Shown here: positions 51,599 to 61,414 of the stretch, one piece after another
Numbering within the stretch: the stretch's first letter is position 1
Layout: every line of letters starts with the position of its first letter
DNA from: Lachnospiraceae bacterium
Lineage (GTDB): Bacteria > Bacillota > Clostridia > Lachnospirales > Lachnospiraceae
Direction of reading: 5' to 3'
NCBI GenBank assembly: GCA_024695145.1
Contig: JAILIS010000032.1
Coordinates: forward strand, 310,001-374,000
Length of the DNA: 64,000 nucleotides
Position numbers and translations under genes: made by a program
Notes under the pieces: generated by a model
The model's database searches: none
The model's input: only the letters and a program-made list of their open reading frames with translations
Told to the model about the DNA's origin: nothing

Positions 51599-54427
51599 AT
51601 GAAGAGATATGTTTTACAGATGATAGCTGCATTTATGATAATCAGCATGTCCGTAGCAGATGCGTCAATGTATTTAAAATATGTGGCTCTTGATGAAAGA
51701 CAACTGACAGGGCACGATCAGTATGTCGTTGAAGAGCATGAGATTGAGACTGCGATGGCAGATGGAGATTTTGGTGCGGAGAATACGGATGGGGAAAACC
51801 CTGAAGACGGAAACGTCGAGTTATCAGAAGGGAAAAGCCTGTTTAACATTCTTGAGATCTATCCCACCGAGAAAAAAGCTCTGATAGGTTATTTGATAAG
51901 CGGATGTGAACCGGTTGTAAAGCGTGATGGTTCTAAAGTAAAACCTATCAGGGACCCTTCGACAAACAATATTATAGTTTCAGAAGCACAGTTGAGGGAA
52001 GCATATATGGATGCTTTGGTAAACAAAGCTCCGGGTACTAACGAAGCAAACAGGACTAATAACAGCCCGCAACTTGTCAGGGATATTGTGTGGAATTTCA
52101 CTTCCAAGCTTGCTGAATGCGGTTTTTCAGACGCTCTTGTTTTTGATGCAAACGGAAATACGTTTCGAGGGTGTTATAAATATGTCGGAAAAGATATGGG
52201 TGTATTTGCGGAGGGCGGTAAAAACTCTGACGGGGACAAAATAATGTACTCCCGGTTTTATGACTATGATCCTTCAAAAGATTACGGATATATTTTTGTG
52301 TACAATTCGGAACCGACAGGAGACAAGGATATAGCCGTCAGTAATCATAAAAGAATAAAATATACCAATAACGACAGGTTTATCAGGGATTATATAGGTA
52401 AAACCGATGATGAATCCGTAAAAAACTGGAAGGATGCACATGTAGTAGAGATAACGACACGAACGCCCGTCAGTGTTACGTTGGAGGATATAGAACGCGC
52501 AGATCTTATCCTGGTCAATAATGGTAATAATATGAACAGTTATACGTATGCTCTTGAAATGTATAACCAGATGACGGGAGCAGCCAACATTAATCAGGAT
52601 AATGATCTGATGTTTTCGGCTGATCTGGATTTCAATGATTTTGTTGACTCAAGTGGCGTCAGTCGTCCGGGATTCGAAAAAGTTCTCAGAATCTATGAAA
52701 GAGTGGCAATAAGGAAAGATGTGGCTTTTTCGGCCAGTGTAAATGCATACCGGCCAAACTGGAACAATAGAAAAGTGATAGACACAAACATGCGTAAATT
52801 AATGTGTATGCTTTTCTTTGTAGTGAAAAGAGATGACATGAGACCGGGAGCAGGACGTGAATTTTTCCAGGATTTTATTAAGAGATATACAAGTGAACCC
52901 GGAAACTACCTGGCAGATGGAGGCAAAAAAGGACCAAACGACAGCGGAAAGAAAACGTATTGGGATCTGAGGACCGAAAACGAAAAATATATCGCCCCTT
53001 CGCTCAGGGACAAACCTTATCCTTTTATGCACTATCATTTTGATTGGCTTGAAACTCATCCGGGTCACCCGTTGACAACTAACATTGATAATGCCGTATC
53101 AGGAGGACATTTCGAAGACGGAATCCTTGTAAAAGAAAATGATCACGACAAGATCTTTAGAAGAACTATCAGACGACAGCATGAATCATATTATAAAAAT
53201 GCTGGGATTGCAAAAAAGTCCAATGATAATCCCGATGGGTATTACTACAGTCAGCAAAGGACTGCGGTGGGGGATGAACTTGTTCAGGATTCTCAGGCAT
53301 TCGACCATCCATGGTGCCTTGACGGATATGAATCCATGTCCAATACTACTGACTACACGTATATTGATGATGATGGTACTCTTGTCAGAAGTGATGAGTA
53401 TTCCGGAGATAATGGATATTGGTTTAAAGCCGATTATGATGATGGAAATAACTGGTATGCATTTAAGAAGATCACCTGGGACAGACAGACCTGGTCGGCA
53501 TGGCCGTGGGACGGAGATGCAAACGGTGCGTTTAAGGAGTGGCTGCTGAAAAAGGGCACAACAGTTGACAGGAATGGCAGTGAACAGGGAAATATGCATT
53601 TGTGGTATGACTACTATGATGATAATTTCAGCCCTTATAAGTACAGAACACTGGATGATCCGTCACCTAATCAGCAGTTTGAGAATCAGGTACTTATGGG
53701 TGAGACTCAAATGCTTAAAGGTGATGAACTGGGGAAGATCCTTGAAAAAAGGGAAGTCAAGCGTGAGATTACAGATCCAACACATGTGGTTGAAAAAACG
53801 AAACGTGATTATTATTATTCCATGAATATTCTCAATGGTGACGGAGGATTTGTAGACAGAGAACATAACAAGATCAAAAACAAAACCTTGTATTATAATG
53901 AGTATGAGCTTAAAGATATTCGTTCTTTTGAGGAAAAATCGGAGAATGCCGGAAAATCCTACATACCGATCAAAATCCGTATTGTAACATCATGTAAAAT
54001 AAAAGATATTACTGTTGAAATTCAGGGGCATAACAAAATAGTTTATAGTTTTGAAAAGGATATAACAAATGATGATCTGTCGTTTGAAGCCTCCGGAAAA
54101 GATGGTGGGGTTCCCACAAGTAAGAAACTAAAACTGGAAAGAAAAGCCGGAACTTACAACGAAACTACCGGAGAGCCGATAGATGAGAACGGAGATCCGT
54201 TTGAAACAGGCGGACACGAACCAAAGTACACCTTTGAAGGCAGTATCTACGATCTGGATTTCGGCAAATATGCCACATATGATTCCGCTTCGGATACATA
54301 TACGGGAAAAAGAAATACGAAAGTCACTGTAAAGATGAATGTGTATCTTCCCAATGGAAAAGTATGTGATAAACCGGCAGAAGATACGATTACTGTTGTC
54401 AGAAGAGATTTCTTTATGCTTGACTGA
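51599..54427 (+). CDS. Large exported protein at the end of the pilus locus
   Basis: A 942-residue protein with an N-terminal hydrophobic export signal (MKRYVLQMIAAFMIISMSVA) and no further membrane helix, LPXTG or prepilin motif. An acidic linker (about 45-78) is followed by a part starting FNILEIYPTEKKALIGYLI with an ADLILVNNGNNMNS segment; this vaguely recalls DUF5057-type proteins of Firmicutes (tentative). The middle is rich in Trp, Tyr and Asp (NGYWFKADYDDGNNWYAFKK). The C-terminal about 180 residues look like an immunoglobulin-like beta domain (IPIKIRIVTSCKIKDITVEI; TKVTVKMNVYLPNGK). The start is 8 bases after the PilW-like gene with a GGTGAGC ribosome site. A pilus-associated adhesin is my best guess, not shown. 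Confidence 0.65.
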   Translation: MKRYVLQMIAAFMIISMSVADASMYLKYVALDERQLTGHDQYVVEEHEIETAMADGDFGAENTDGENPEDGNVELSEGKSLFNILEIYPTEKKALIGYLISGCEPVVKRDGSKVKPIRDPSTNNIIVSEAQLREAYMDALVNKAPGTNEANRTNNSPQLVRDIVWNFTSKLAECGFSDALVFDANGNTFRGCYKYVGKDMGVFAEGGKNSDGDKIMYSRFYDYDPSKDYGYIFVYNSEPTGDKDIAVSNHKRIKYTNNDRFIRDYIGKTDDESVKNWKDAHVVEITTRTPVSVTLEDIERADLILVNNGNNMNSYTYALEMYNQMTGAANINQDNDLMFSADLDFNDFVDSSGVSRPGFEKVLRIYERVAIRKDVAFSASVNAYRPNWNNRKVIDTNMRKLMCMLFFVVKRDDMRPGAGREFFQDFIKRYTSEPGNYLADGGKKGPNDSGKKTYWDLRTENEKYIAPSLRDKPYPFMHYHFDWLETHPGHPLTTNIDNAVSGGHFEDGILVKENDHDKIFRRTIRRQHESYYKNAGIAKKSNDNPDGYYYSQQRTAVGDELVQDSQAFDHPWCLDGYESMSNTTDYTYIDDDGTLVRSDEYSGDNGYWFKADYDDGNNWYAFKKITWDRQTWSAWPWDGDANGAFKEWLLKKGTTVDRNGSEQGNMHLWYDYYDDNFSPYKYRTLDDPSPNQQFENQVLMGETQMLKGDELGKILEKREVKREITDPTHVVEKTKRDYYYSMNILNGDGGFVDREHNKIKNKTLYYNEYELKDIRSFEEKSENAGKSYIPIKIRIVTSCKIKDITVEIQGHNKIVYSFEKDITNDDLSFEASGKDGGVPTSKKLKLERKAGTYNETTGEPIDENGDPFETGGHEPKYTFEGSIYDLDFGKYATYDSASDTYTGKRNTKVTVKMNVYLPNGKVCDKPAEDTITVVRRDFFMLD

Positions 54428-54431
54428 TCTC

Positions 54432-55547
54432 TTACAAACCGTATATTGTCCCGTTAGCGATCGGCAGATCCGGCTTTGCATCACGGATGTGAGAGCTCGG
54501 GCCACAGTTGTCCAGTTCATAGAACATGGTTCCCTGCTGGATACGGATGGCGGTGTTTGGAGACGCGGGGAGACGCAGCATCTCTTCGGTCGTTCTGTTA
54601 TACCAGTGGTGCGTCGCATTATCATACTGTGGCTGCTGATATTTGATGATCTTGTAGAACGGGTCATTTTCCTCGCCGGGCGGCGGATCGATATCATCCC
54701 AGCAGCTGTCCACTTCATACCAGTCGCCGTCGAGTTCGACGATATTCCACGCGTGAGGACCCTGCTCCGAAAGGGTGCCCGAATCGCTGTCGGCTTCGCC
54801 GGTTACGACAGCGGCATTTATACCGGCCTGACGAAGAAGATATTGGAATGCTTTTGCGTATCCGTCACAGACTGCCCTGTTGGCAAGACCGCTGCTGTCT
54901 GCAACAAGGGCACCATACGCCGTGTGTCCGAGATCGCCTTCCATCAGATCCCTGTTTAACAGATCATGATCATATGTGACCGTATCGATGAGCTTATCGT
55001 GTATCTGACGCTCGATCTCAGATGCGGAAGCAGTAAGATCGATACTGCTCATAAAGTTTTTTGTCGCCTTATCGAACTTTTCGATCATCTCATCTTCATC
55101 CGGGCTTCCCGGGCCCAGCCTGAACGTCAGGGCTGACATAAATCCGGCCTGAAATCCGCGTATATCAAGATCACGTCCCGTTGTCCCCTCCAGATAGAAT
55201 AATTCGGGATGATCGTTCAGCATTGCATGATAGATTGAAATGATGTTATCCTGCCCGGCAGCAAATTCGAAGCGGTCCATAGAGAGTTTTCTCGAGTAAC
55301 CGGACACGTTCCTGTGCATGGCAAGGTCATAGAACATCTCGTATATCTCCCTGTCCTCATCGCTTAAAGAATCGTAATAAACACAATAGTCAAAATCATA
55401 CGAAGTGTCGGAACTGTCTGCGGCTGTCAGCAGTCCGGTCAGATATTCAAAGCCGAACAGGGCAGCAGCGACACACACGATAACAGTGAGTATGATGATA
55501 ACAGGTTTGCGGGATTTTGAATCGTTGTATTTGTAGGATGACTTCAT
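54432..55547 (-). CDS. Membrane-anchored transglutaminase-like protein
   Basis: A 371-residue protein with one N-terminal membrane helix (about 14-33) and an extracytoplasmic transglutaminase-like (papain-fold) domain. The triad is visible as Cys227 (RAVCDGYAKAFQYLL), His265 (GPHAWNIVELDG) and Asp280 (WYEVDSCWDD). Such bacterial proteins may act as peptidases or cross-linkers of surface proteins; the substrate is unknown. It is read toward the pilus locus, with its stop only four bases from the stop of the 942-residue gene. trmL lies 14 bases upstream of its start, so the two may be cotranscribed. Confidence 0.85.
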   Translation of the reverse strand: MKSSYKYNDSKSRKPVIIILTVIVCVAAALFGFEYLTGLLTAADSSDTSYDFDYCVYYDSLSDEDREIYEMFYDLAMHRNVSGYSRKLSMDRFEFAAGQDNIISIYHAMLNDHPELFYLEGTTGRDLDIRGFQAGFMSALTFRLGPGSPDEDEMIEKFDKATKNFMSSIDLTASASEIERQIHDKLIDTVTYDHDLLNRDLMEGDLGHTAYGALVADSSGLANRAVCDGYAKAFQYLLRQAGINAAVVTGEADSDSGTLSEQGPHAWNIVELDGDWYEVDSCWDDIDPPPGEENDPFYKIIKYQQPQYDNATHHWYNRTTEEMLRLPASPNTAIRIQQGTMFYELDNCGPSSHIRDAKPDLPIANGTIYGL

Positions 55548-55561
55548 TTTTTTGTATACTT

Positions 55562-56068
55562 TCAGTGCCAGCTGAGACGGTGCAGAGCCCCACTCTTCTC
55601 AAGACCGGCAAAGTCCTGCTGCCGCAACGCTTCATACACAACGATCGCGACACTGTTGCTTAAGTTTAGTGATCTGTTGTCTTCTGTCATAGGGATCCTG
55701 ATGCAGGTGCTTTCGTTTTCGACAAGTATCTCCTCGGGAATCCCGCAGCTTTCTCCTCCGAACATGATATGATCATCGGGACCGAAGCGTACGTCACAGT
55801 AAGTACGAGGTGCTTTTGTCGTGGCATACCAGATGCGGGCGCGGCCGGCTTCCTTGCGAAAAGCCTCCAGGTAATCGCTGTAGTTCTTATGCATCCTCAC
55901 ATCGAGTTTTGGCCAGTAGTCAAGCCCCGCACGTTTTAAACTTTTCTCGTCTGTTTTAAACCCAAGAGGCTCTATAAGATGAAGCACGCTGCCGGTGGCA
56001 ACGCAGGTTCTTCCGATATTTCCGGTGTTCGCCGGTATCTCCGGCTCGTGCAGTACTATGTTAAGCAT
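55562..56068 (-). CDS. trmL: tRNA (cytidine/uridine-2'-O)-methyltransferase TrmL
   Basis: A 168-residue SPOUT methyltransferase, the usual TrmL length, that methylates the wobble ribose of certain tRNA-Leu. Motif 1 reads [14 protein letters not shown], motif 2 reads [15 protein letters not shown], and motif 3 reads [20 protein letters not shown], forming the deep knot that binds S-adenosylmethionine. The start at 56068 is followed by [12 protein letters not shown], matching the family start. Confidence 0.96.
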   Translation of the reverse strand: MLNIVLHEPEIPANTGNIGRTCVATGSVLHLIEPLGFKTDEKSLKRAGLDYWPKLDVRMHKNYSDYLEAFRKEAGRARIWYATTKAPRTYCDVRFGPDDHIMFGGESCGIPEEILVENESTCIRIPMTEDNRSLNLSNSVAIVVYEALRQQDFAGLEKSGALHRLSWH

Positions 56069-56195
56069 TCTTTTCTCCGATCAGGGCCGGATCATGCGGA
56101 AGATCCGCGGTAATCCAGTATCCGTGCATTATAAAGTTTAACACATATGTCCGGCATACAAAATATACAAATTCAGCCCTAAGACTTTTATGTCG

Positions 56196-56204
56196 TGTTA
56201 TAAT
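56196..56204 (+). promoter_or_regulatory. Extended -10 promoter for ugd
   Basis: TGTTATAAT (TG-n-TATAAT) with no good -35 box; about 50 bases before the ugd ATG. The 185-base gap between the divergent trmL and ugd genes holds nothing else I can name. Confidence 0.5.
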
Positions 56205-56253
56205 ATATAACAGTTTTTATACATTCATTGATATGGTAAATAAGGAGAATCCA

Positions 56254-57480
56254 ATGAACATAGCCATAGCCGGAACGGGATATGTGGGACTGAGCCTGGC
56301 ACTTCTGCTGTCGCAGAACAATCATGTTGTTGCGGTTGATATTCTTGAGGATAAGGTTGAGAAGATCAATAAGAGGATCAGCCCGATAAAGGATGATTAT
56401 ATCGAGAAGTTCATGAAGGAGCATGAGGAACGGGGCCTTGATCTGACAGCAACGACGGATGCTAAGGCGGCATATAAGGAGGCTGATTTTGTCATCATAG
56501 CGACTCCGACGAATTATGACCCGCAGATGAATTTTTTTGATACGAGTGCTGTAGAGGCAGTTATTAGTGCGGTCCTTGAGGTTAACGATCATGCGACGAT
56601 GATCATCAAGAGTACCATTCCCGTCGGATACACCAAGTCTGTCCGGGAAAAAACCGGATGTGAGCATATACTCTTTTCGCCCGAATTTCTGAGGGAGAGT
56701 AAAGCACTGTACGATAATCTCTATCCAAGCCGCATTATAGTGGGCTGCGATGAAAAAACGAGGGAGCCTGCCGAAAAGTTCGCACAGCTTTTGGTCGAGG
56801 GAGCCGAGAAGGAAAATATAGACGTACTCATAATGGGACTGACCGAGGCAGAAGCGGTCAAGCTGTTTGCCAACACGTATCTGGCATTGCGGGTCAGTTT
56901 TTTCAACGAACTTGATACATATGCGGAGATGAAAGGACTGAAGACCGCTGACATTATAAAGGGTGTCAGCCTCGATCCGCGGGTGGGTGATTTTTACAAC
57001 AATCCATCATTCGGATACGGAGGTTACTGCCTGCCCAAGGACACGAAGCAGCTGCTTGCCAACTACAGCGATGTTCCCGAAAATCTCATTCACGCGATCG
57101 TTGAGAGCAACCGCACGAGAAAGGATTTTATCGCTGACCGTGTTCTTCAGATGGCCGGAGCAAACAGTTATTCCCAGGCATATGTGGGCGAGCCTGATGT
57201 CGTCATCGGTGTGTACAGGCTTACGATGAAGAGCAACAGCGACAATTTCAGGCAGAGTTCCATTCAGGGTGTCATGAAGAGGATCAAGGCCAAAGGTGCG
57301 AAGGTCATCATATATGAACCTTCACTTCCCGACGGCAGTTCATTCTATGGAAGTACCGTTGTAAACGATCTTGCCGCGTTCAAACAGGAATGCGGAGCGA
57401 TCATCGCAAACCGCTTCAGCAACGAACTTGCGGATGTTAAAGACAAAGTCTACACACGTGATCTGTTCGGAAGAGACTGA
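56254..57480 (+). CDS. ugd: UDP-glucose 6-dehydrogenase
   Basis: Oxidises UDP-glucose to UDP-glucuronate with two NAD+, providing acidic sugars for exopolysaccharide or wall polymers; 408 residues. The N-terminal Rossmann motif is [15 protein letters not shown]; then [18 protein letters not shown] and [10 protein letters not shown]. The catalytic Cys lies in [18 protein letters not shown] 56254 follows AAGGAG; an ATG at 56233 is in frame but lacks a ribosome site and lies before the nucleotide-binding start. Confidence 0.92.
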   Translation: MNIAIAGTGYVGLSLALLLSQNNHVVAVDILEDKVEKINKRISPIKDDYIEKFMKEHEERGLDLTATTDAKAAYKEADFVIIATPTNYDPQMNFFDTSAVEAVISAVLEVNDHATMIIKSTIPVGYTKSVREKTGCEHILFSPEFLRESKALYDNLYPSRIIVGCDEKTREPAEKFAQLLVEGAEKENIDVLIMGLTEAEAVKLFANTYLALRVSFFNELDTYAEMKGLKTADIIKGVSLDPRVGDFYNNPSFGYGGYCLPKDTKQLLANYSDVPENLIHAIVESNRTRKDFIADRVLQMAGANSYSQAYVGEPDVVIGVYRLTMKSNSDNFRQSSIQGVMKRIKAKGAKVIIYEPSLPDGSSFYGSTVVNDLAAFKQECGAIIANRFSNELADVKDKVYTRDLFGRD

Positions 57481-57530
57481 TCTGATAGAGAAATGTTCAT
57501 GGTAACATGGACCGGATAAGGAGGTAACAA

Positions 57531-58961
57531 ATGTCAAAAACGCTCAAGGATATCCAAAATCTGATCAAAGAGGAAAGGATCGAGATGGTTGATTTTAAGC
57601 TCACCGATATCGACGGCAGGTGGCGCCATCTGTCCATTCCGGCACAGAATCTAACACAGAGTGTAATGGAGCAGGGCATCGGGTTTGACGGAAGCAATTA
57701 CGGGTACGCCCCGGTTGAGAACAGCGATATGGTATTCATTCCGGTGCTTGATTCGGCTGTGATAGACAGGTATTCGAAGATCCCCACACTGTCGATGATA
57801 GGAGATGCGAGAGTGATCGATCTCCCGGATAACAGACCGTTTGACCAGTATCCGAGAAACGTTGCGATACGCGCTCTTGAGTACATGAAGGAGACGGGTG
57901 TTGCCGATCAGATGGTTATCGGCCCCGAGTATGAATTCTATCTGTTCGATAAGGTGAAGTACAACACGGATTATTTCAACACCTCGGTTGAGATCCATAC
58001 GTCCCAGGCCGCCTACGCGTCGGGAAGCGATGAAAACAACAACGGTTTTCAGGTACTGCCCGGAGCCGGATATCATAACAGCCTTCCGACCGATATACGA
58101 AACGACTTAAGAAGCCGCATGTGCCTTGCAATGAAGGAGTGGGGGATCGATGTAAAATATCACCATCCCGAGGTCGGTGGCAGCGGTCAGATGGAGATCG
58201 AGGTTGAGCTCGGAGACATGTTAAAACTTGCGGATGATACAATGTCCGCTAAATATGTGATAAAGAACGAGGCTGTTGCCGACGGGATAACGGCGACGTT
58301 TATGCCAAAGCCTCTGGCATCTGAGGCGGGCAGCGGTATGCATGTTCACATGCTTTTGTTTAAAAAAGGAAAGCCCGTTTTCTACAACTCAAAGGGTTAC
58401 GCACAGCTTTCGGATACTGCGCACTATTTTATGGGAGGTCTCCTGACACATGCAAGATCACTGTGCGCGATCACAAATCCATCGACCAATTCGTATAAGA
58501 GACTGGTTCCCGGATTTGAAGCGCCTGTTACGATAGGATATGCGATGAGTAACAGAAGCGCCGTCATCCGTATTCCGGCATACGCCAAGACTCCCGACAA
58601 GAAGCGTTTTGAGCTGCGCAATCCCGACGCAACGTGCAATCCTTACTATGCATATGCGGCGATCCTGATGGCAGGACTTGACGGGGTAAGCAGGAAGATC
58701 GATCCACACAAGATGGGCTGGGGACCGTTTGACTGTAATCTTTATACGCTTTCCGATGAGGAAAAGGCAAAGCTTACGGGTCTTCCGACATCACTTGATG
58801 AAGCGGTGGCCGCGCTTGAAAAAGATAATGATTATCTTACGGCCGGAGGAGTGTTCCCGAAGCGTCTGATAGATCAGATCATAGCCCGTGACAAAAAGTC
58901 GGCTGCGGCGATATCAAAGCTTCCGCATCCGATGGAATTTGCGCTGTATTATGATCTGTGA
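57531..58961 (+). CDS. glnA: Glutamine synthetase, type I
   Basis: Dodecameric enzyme that joins ammonia to glutamate with ATP, 476 residues. Marks include MVDFKLTDIDGRWRHLSIP, GFDGSNYGYAPVENSDM, the PEYEFYLFD metal site, HHPEVGGSGQMEIEV, the SEAGSGMHVHMLLF motif, the ATP loop NPSTNSYKRLVPGFEAP, and RSAVIRIPAY with RFELRNPDATCNPYYAYAAI. The loop with the GSI-beta adenylylation Tyr is replaced by CNLYTLSDEEKAK, so Tyr is present in a changed context. GGAGGT precedes the ATG. No GlnR-type operator was recognised upstream. Confidence 0.96.
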   Translation: MSKTLKDIQNLIKEERIEMVDFKLTDIDGRWRHLSIPAQNLTQSVMEQGIGFDGSNYGYAPVENSDMVFIPVLDSAVIDRYSKIPTLSMIGDARVIDLPDNRPFDQYPRNVAIRALEYMKETGVADQMVIGPEYEFYLFDKVKYNTDYFNTSVEIHTSQAAYASGSDENNNGFQVLPGAGYHNSLPTDIRNDLRSRMCLAMKEWGIDVKYHHPEVGGSGQMEIEVELGDMLKLADDTMSAKYVIKNEAVADGITATFMPKPLASEAGSGMHVHMLLFKKGKPVFYNSKGYAQLSDTAHYFMGGLLTHARSLCAITNPSTNSYKRLVPGFEAPVTIGYAMSNRSAVIRIPAYAKTPDKKRFELRNPDATCNPYYAYAAILMAGLDGVSRKIDPHKMGWGPFDCNLYTLSDEEKAKLTGLPTSLDEAVAALEKDNDYLTAGGVFPKRLIDQIIARDKKSAAAISKLPHPMEFALYYDL

Positions 58962-58999
58962 TCCGGGAAAGAAAGCAAAGCACGATAAAGGAGGAAAAA

Positions 59000-59392
59000 A
59001 TGCAGAAAGTAGTTGATTTTTTGAAGAGCGCTGAGGTTTATTATCTTGCAACGACAGACGGTGATCAGCCGAGAGTGCGGCCTTTCGGGACGGCACATGT
59101 GTTTGAAGGAAAGCTTTACATCCAGACAGGCAAGATCAAGGACGTATCAAAGCAGATCCATGCAAATCCCAAAGTTGAGATATGTGCTTTTAAGGACGGA
59201 AAGTGGCTCAGGGTTGAAGGAAAGCTTGTTGAGGATGACCGTATTGAGGCCAGACAGTCCATGCTTGATGCATATCCTTCACTTCAGGACATGTACAAGG
59301 CAGACGACGGTAACACGGAAGTGTTCTACTTTACTGATGCAACGGCAACTTTTTCATCATTTACGGATGCTCCCGAGGTTGTAAAGTTTTAA
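59000..59392 (+). CDS. Pyridoxamine 5'-phosphate oxidase-fold flavoprotein
   Basis: A 130-residue split-barrel protein of the PPOX family: VVDFLKSAEVYYLATTDGDQ, PRVRPFGTAHVFEGKLYIQT, and VEICAFKDGKWLRVEGK. Members bind FMN or related cofactors; many small ones have unknown substrates. The ATG at 59000 follows an excellent AAAGGAGG; an in-frame ATG at 58958 overlaps the end of glnA and is less likely. Confidence 0.9.
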   Translation: MQKVVDFLKSAEVYYLATTDGDQPRVRPFGTAHVFEGKLYIQTGKIKDVSKQIHANPKVEICAFKDGKWLRVEGKLVEDDRIEARQSMLDAYPSLQDMYKADDGNTEVFYFTDATATFSSFTDAPEVVKF

Positions 59393-59418
59393 CGTAAAAA
59401 TTCATCAGAGGACAGAAT

Positions 59419-61413
59419 ATGATATGGTATGTTGACTGTAATTCATCAGGCGGAACAGGCAGCCGAGAGAAACCCTTTAAACGCATAAATGATGCGGCCG
59501 GGGTCGCGAGAAGCGGTGATGAGGTGGTAGTTGCTCCCGGGATATACAGGGAAGACGTTAATCCCATAAATGGCGGACGAAAGAAGGCCGTGATCACGTA
59601 CAGATCCGAGCAGCGCCGTAAAGCCGTGATCACGGGGGCGGACGTCTTCAAAGACTGGGAACTCTACCGGGAAGATGTATGGCTCCTTCGTGTTCCCGAT
59701 TCATATTTCGGCGCTTACAACCCGTACACCACCTACGTTTCCGGTGACTGGCTCGATATAACGGTGCCTGTACACACCGGGGAAGTGTTCATAAACGGGC
59801 GTGCCATGTATGAGAAGGATACTCTTGAAAAAGTCATCAGTCCCGACTATTATGACATATCCTGGGATCGTGATTTTACAAAGCATACCTGGTATACGTG
59901 CCATGACGATGACAAGGATGAGACGCTCATATATGCAAACTTTTGCGGCGCAGATCCGAACGAAGAATGTGTGGAGATCACAGTCAGGGCACACTGTTTC
60001 TGGCCGGAACAGGAGCATGTTGACTATATAACTCTTTCGGGATTTACGGTAACAAAAGCGGATACACAGTGGGCGCCGCCGACCGCACTTCAGGAAGGCA
60101 TGATAGGCCCGCACTGGTCAAAAGGCTGGAGCATAGAAGACTGTGAGATAAGCGGCAGTAAGTGCTGCGGCATTTCACTCGGCAAATACCGGCAGCAGAA
60201 TAACGATAACAAGTGGACGCATTACAAGTTCAAGGACGGTGCGCAGACGCAGCGTGATTGTGCTCTTATAGCGCAGCTTGACGGATGGAGCCGAGAGACG
60301 ATAGGGTCGCATACTGTCAGAAACTGCGATATCCATGACTGCGGACAGACCGGTATCGTCGGAAATCTCGGATGTGTATTCTCGGTCATAGAGAATAACC
60401 ACATACATCACATCAACAACAAACGTGATCTTGCCGGGGCCGAGACCGGCGGTATCAAACTGCATGCGGCCATCGATGTCATAATCAGGAACAATCATTT
60501 CCATGACAATGTCAGGGGAATATGGCTTGACTGGCAGTGTCAGGGCACGAGGGTTTCCGCAAATCTCTTTCATGACAACTGTCTGTCGCGTGACAATCTG
60601 CTGACTGAAGAGGCTGTACGCGGGCTCGGTATGGGTGAGGATCTGTGGATAGAGATAGCTCACGGTCCGACGCTTGTCGATAATAACATAATGCTCTCGG
60701 AGCGCTGCGTGAAGCTTCCGACACAGGGAGTTGCATTTGTTCACAACCTGTTTTACGGGGCGATCACCGCTGTCGGCTGTGGCGTCAATAACGGTTCCGA
60801 GAAGCTTCCTTCACCGAGATATACGCCGATCCATGCACCGCATTCGACAAGTATCACCGGCTTTATGACGGTGCTGCACGGAGATGTCAGGTTCTACAAT
60901 AACGTCTTTGTTCAGCCCGAAAACAGGCAGGGTCTTGTCGATATCTGCAAAAACAGCGGCAACGAATGGGATGACTGTAACCTTCAGTCCGGAACATGTG
61001 TCTATGACGGATATATGAAGGAAGAGGAATGGAAGAAGCTTTTTGACGGATACTGCGGAGAAGGATCGGAAGTGCCGCGTGACCGCTATTACATGCCGCT
61101 TCCTGTCTGGACAGGCGGAAATGTGTTCTTTAACGGGGCAAGACCGTGCAACATCGAAGAGGGGCATACGGTGGATACTGCCCACAAGGTAAGTATCGAC
61201 CTTGTGTGTGAAGGAGATGACTGCACAGTCAAAACGGATCTGATGCAATATCTTCCCAAAGCTTCGATCATAACATCTGATACACTCGGTGAGGCATTTG
61301 AACCTGAAGAGAGGTTCGAAAACCCCGACGGGAGCGACATAGTGTTTGATACTGATTTTAATGGAAAAAAGAGAGGGACAGTGACGGCAGCCGGACCTTT
61401 CTGCGAGGTGTGA
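59419..61413 (+). CDS. GH120 beta-xylosidase, cytosolic
   Basis: A 664-residue right-handed parallel beta-helix enzyme without signal peptide. It closely follows the Thermoanaerobacterium XylC (GH120) sequence as I remember it: YVDCNSSGGTGSREKPFKRI, IYANFCGADPNEECVEI, WAPPTALQEGMIGPHWSKGW, GGIKLHAAIDV. The catalytic pair maps to Asp371 (GIWLDWQCQGTRV, nucleophile) and Glu412 (DLWIEIAHGP, acid/base). An insert of about 18 residues lies between them relative to XylC (spacing 41 instead of 23). It should release xylose from imported xylo-oligosaccharides. The neighbouring ldh starts one base after its stop, so the two may be transcribed together. Confidence 0.88.
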   Translation: MIWYVDCNSSGGTGSREKPFKRINDAAGVARSGDEVVVAPGIYREDVNPINGGRKKAVITYRSEQRRKAVITGADVFKDWELYREDVWLLRVPDSYFGAYNPYTTYVSGDWLDITVPVHTGEVFINGRAMYEKDTLEKVISPDYYDISWDRDFTKHTWYTCHDDDKDETLIYANFCGADPNEECVEITVRAHCFWPEQEHVDYITLSGFTVTKADTQWAPPTALQEGMIGPHWSKGWSIEDCEISGSKCCGISLGKYRQQNNDNKWTHYKFKDGAQTQRDCALIAQLDGWSRETIGSHTVRNCDIHDCGQTGIVGNLGCVFSVIENNHIHHINNKRDLAGAETGGIKLHAAIDVIIRNNHFHDNVRGIWLDWQCQGTRVSANLFHDNCLSRDNLLTEEAVRGLGMGEDLWIEIAHGPTLVDNNIMLSERCVKLPTQGVAFVHNLFYGAITAVGCGVNNGSEKLPSPRYTPIHAPHSTSITGFMTVLHGDVRFYNNVFVQPENRQGLVDICKNSGNEWDDCNLQSGTCVYDGYMKEEEWKKLFDGYCGEGSEVPRDRYYMPLPVWTGGNVFFNGARPCNIEEGHTVDTAHKVSIDLVCEGDDCTVKTDLMQYLPKASIITSDTLGEAFEPEERFENPDGSDIVFDTDFNGKKRGTVTAAGPFCEV

Positions 61414-61414
61414 T

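Noticed and set aside
35205..54427. Type II secretion or competence (com) system
   Set aside because: PilT, PilM-PilN, a PilO-like protein and a PilV/PilX/GspH/PilW set point to a type IV pilus; no secretin and no comEA/comEC genes are present.
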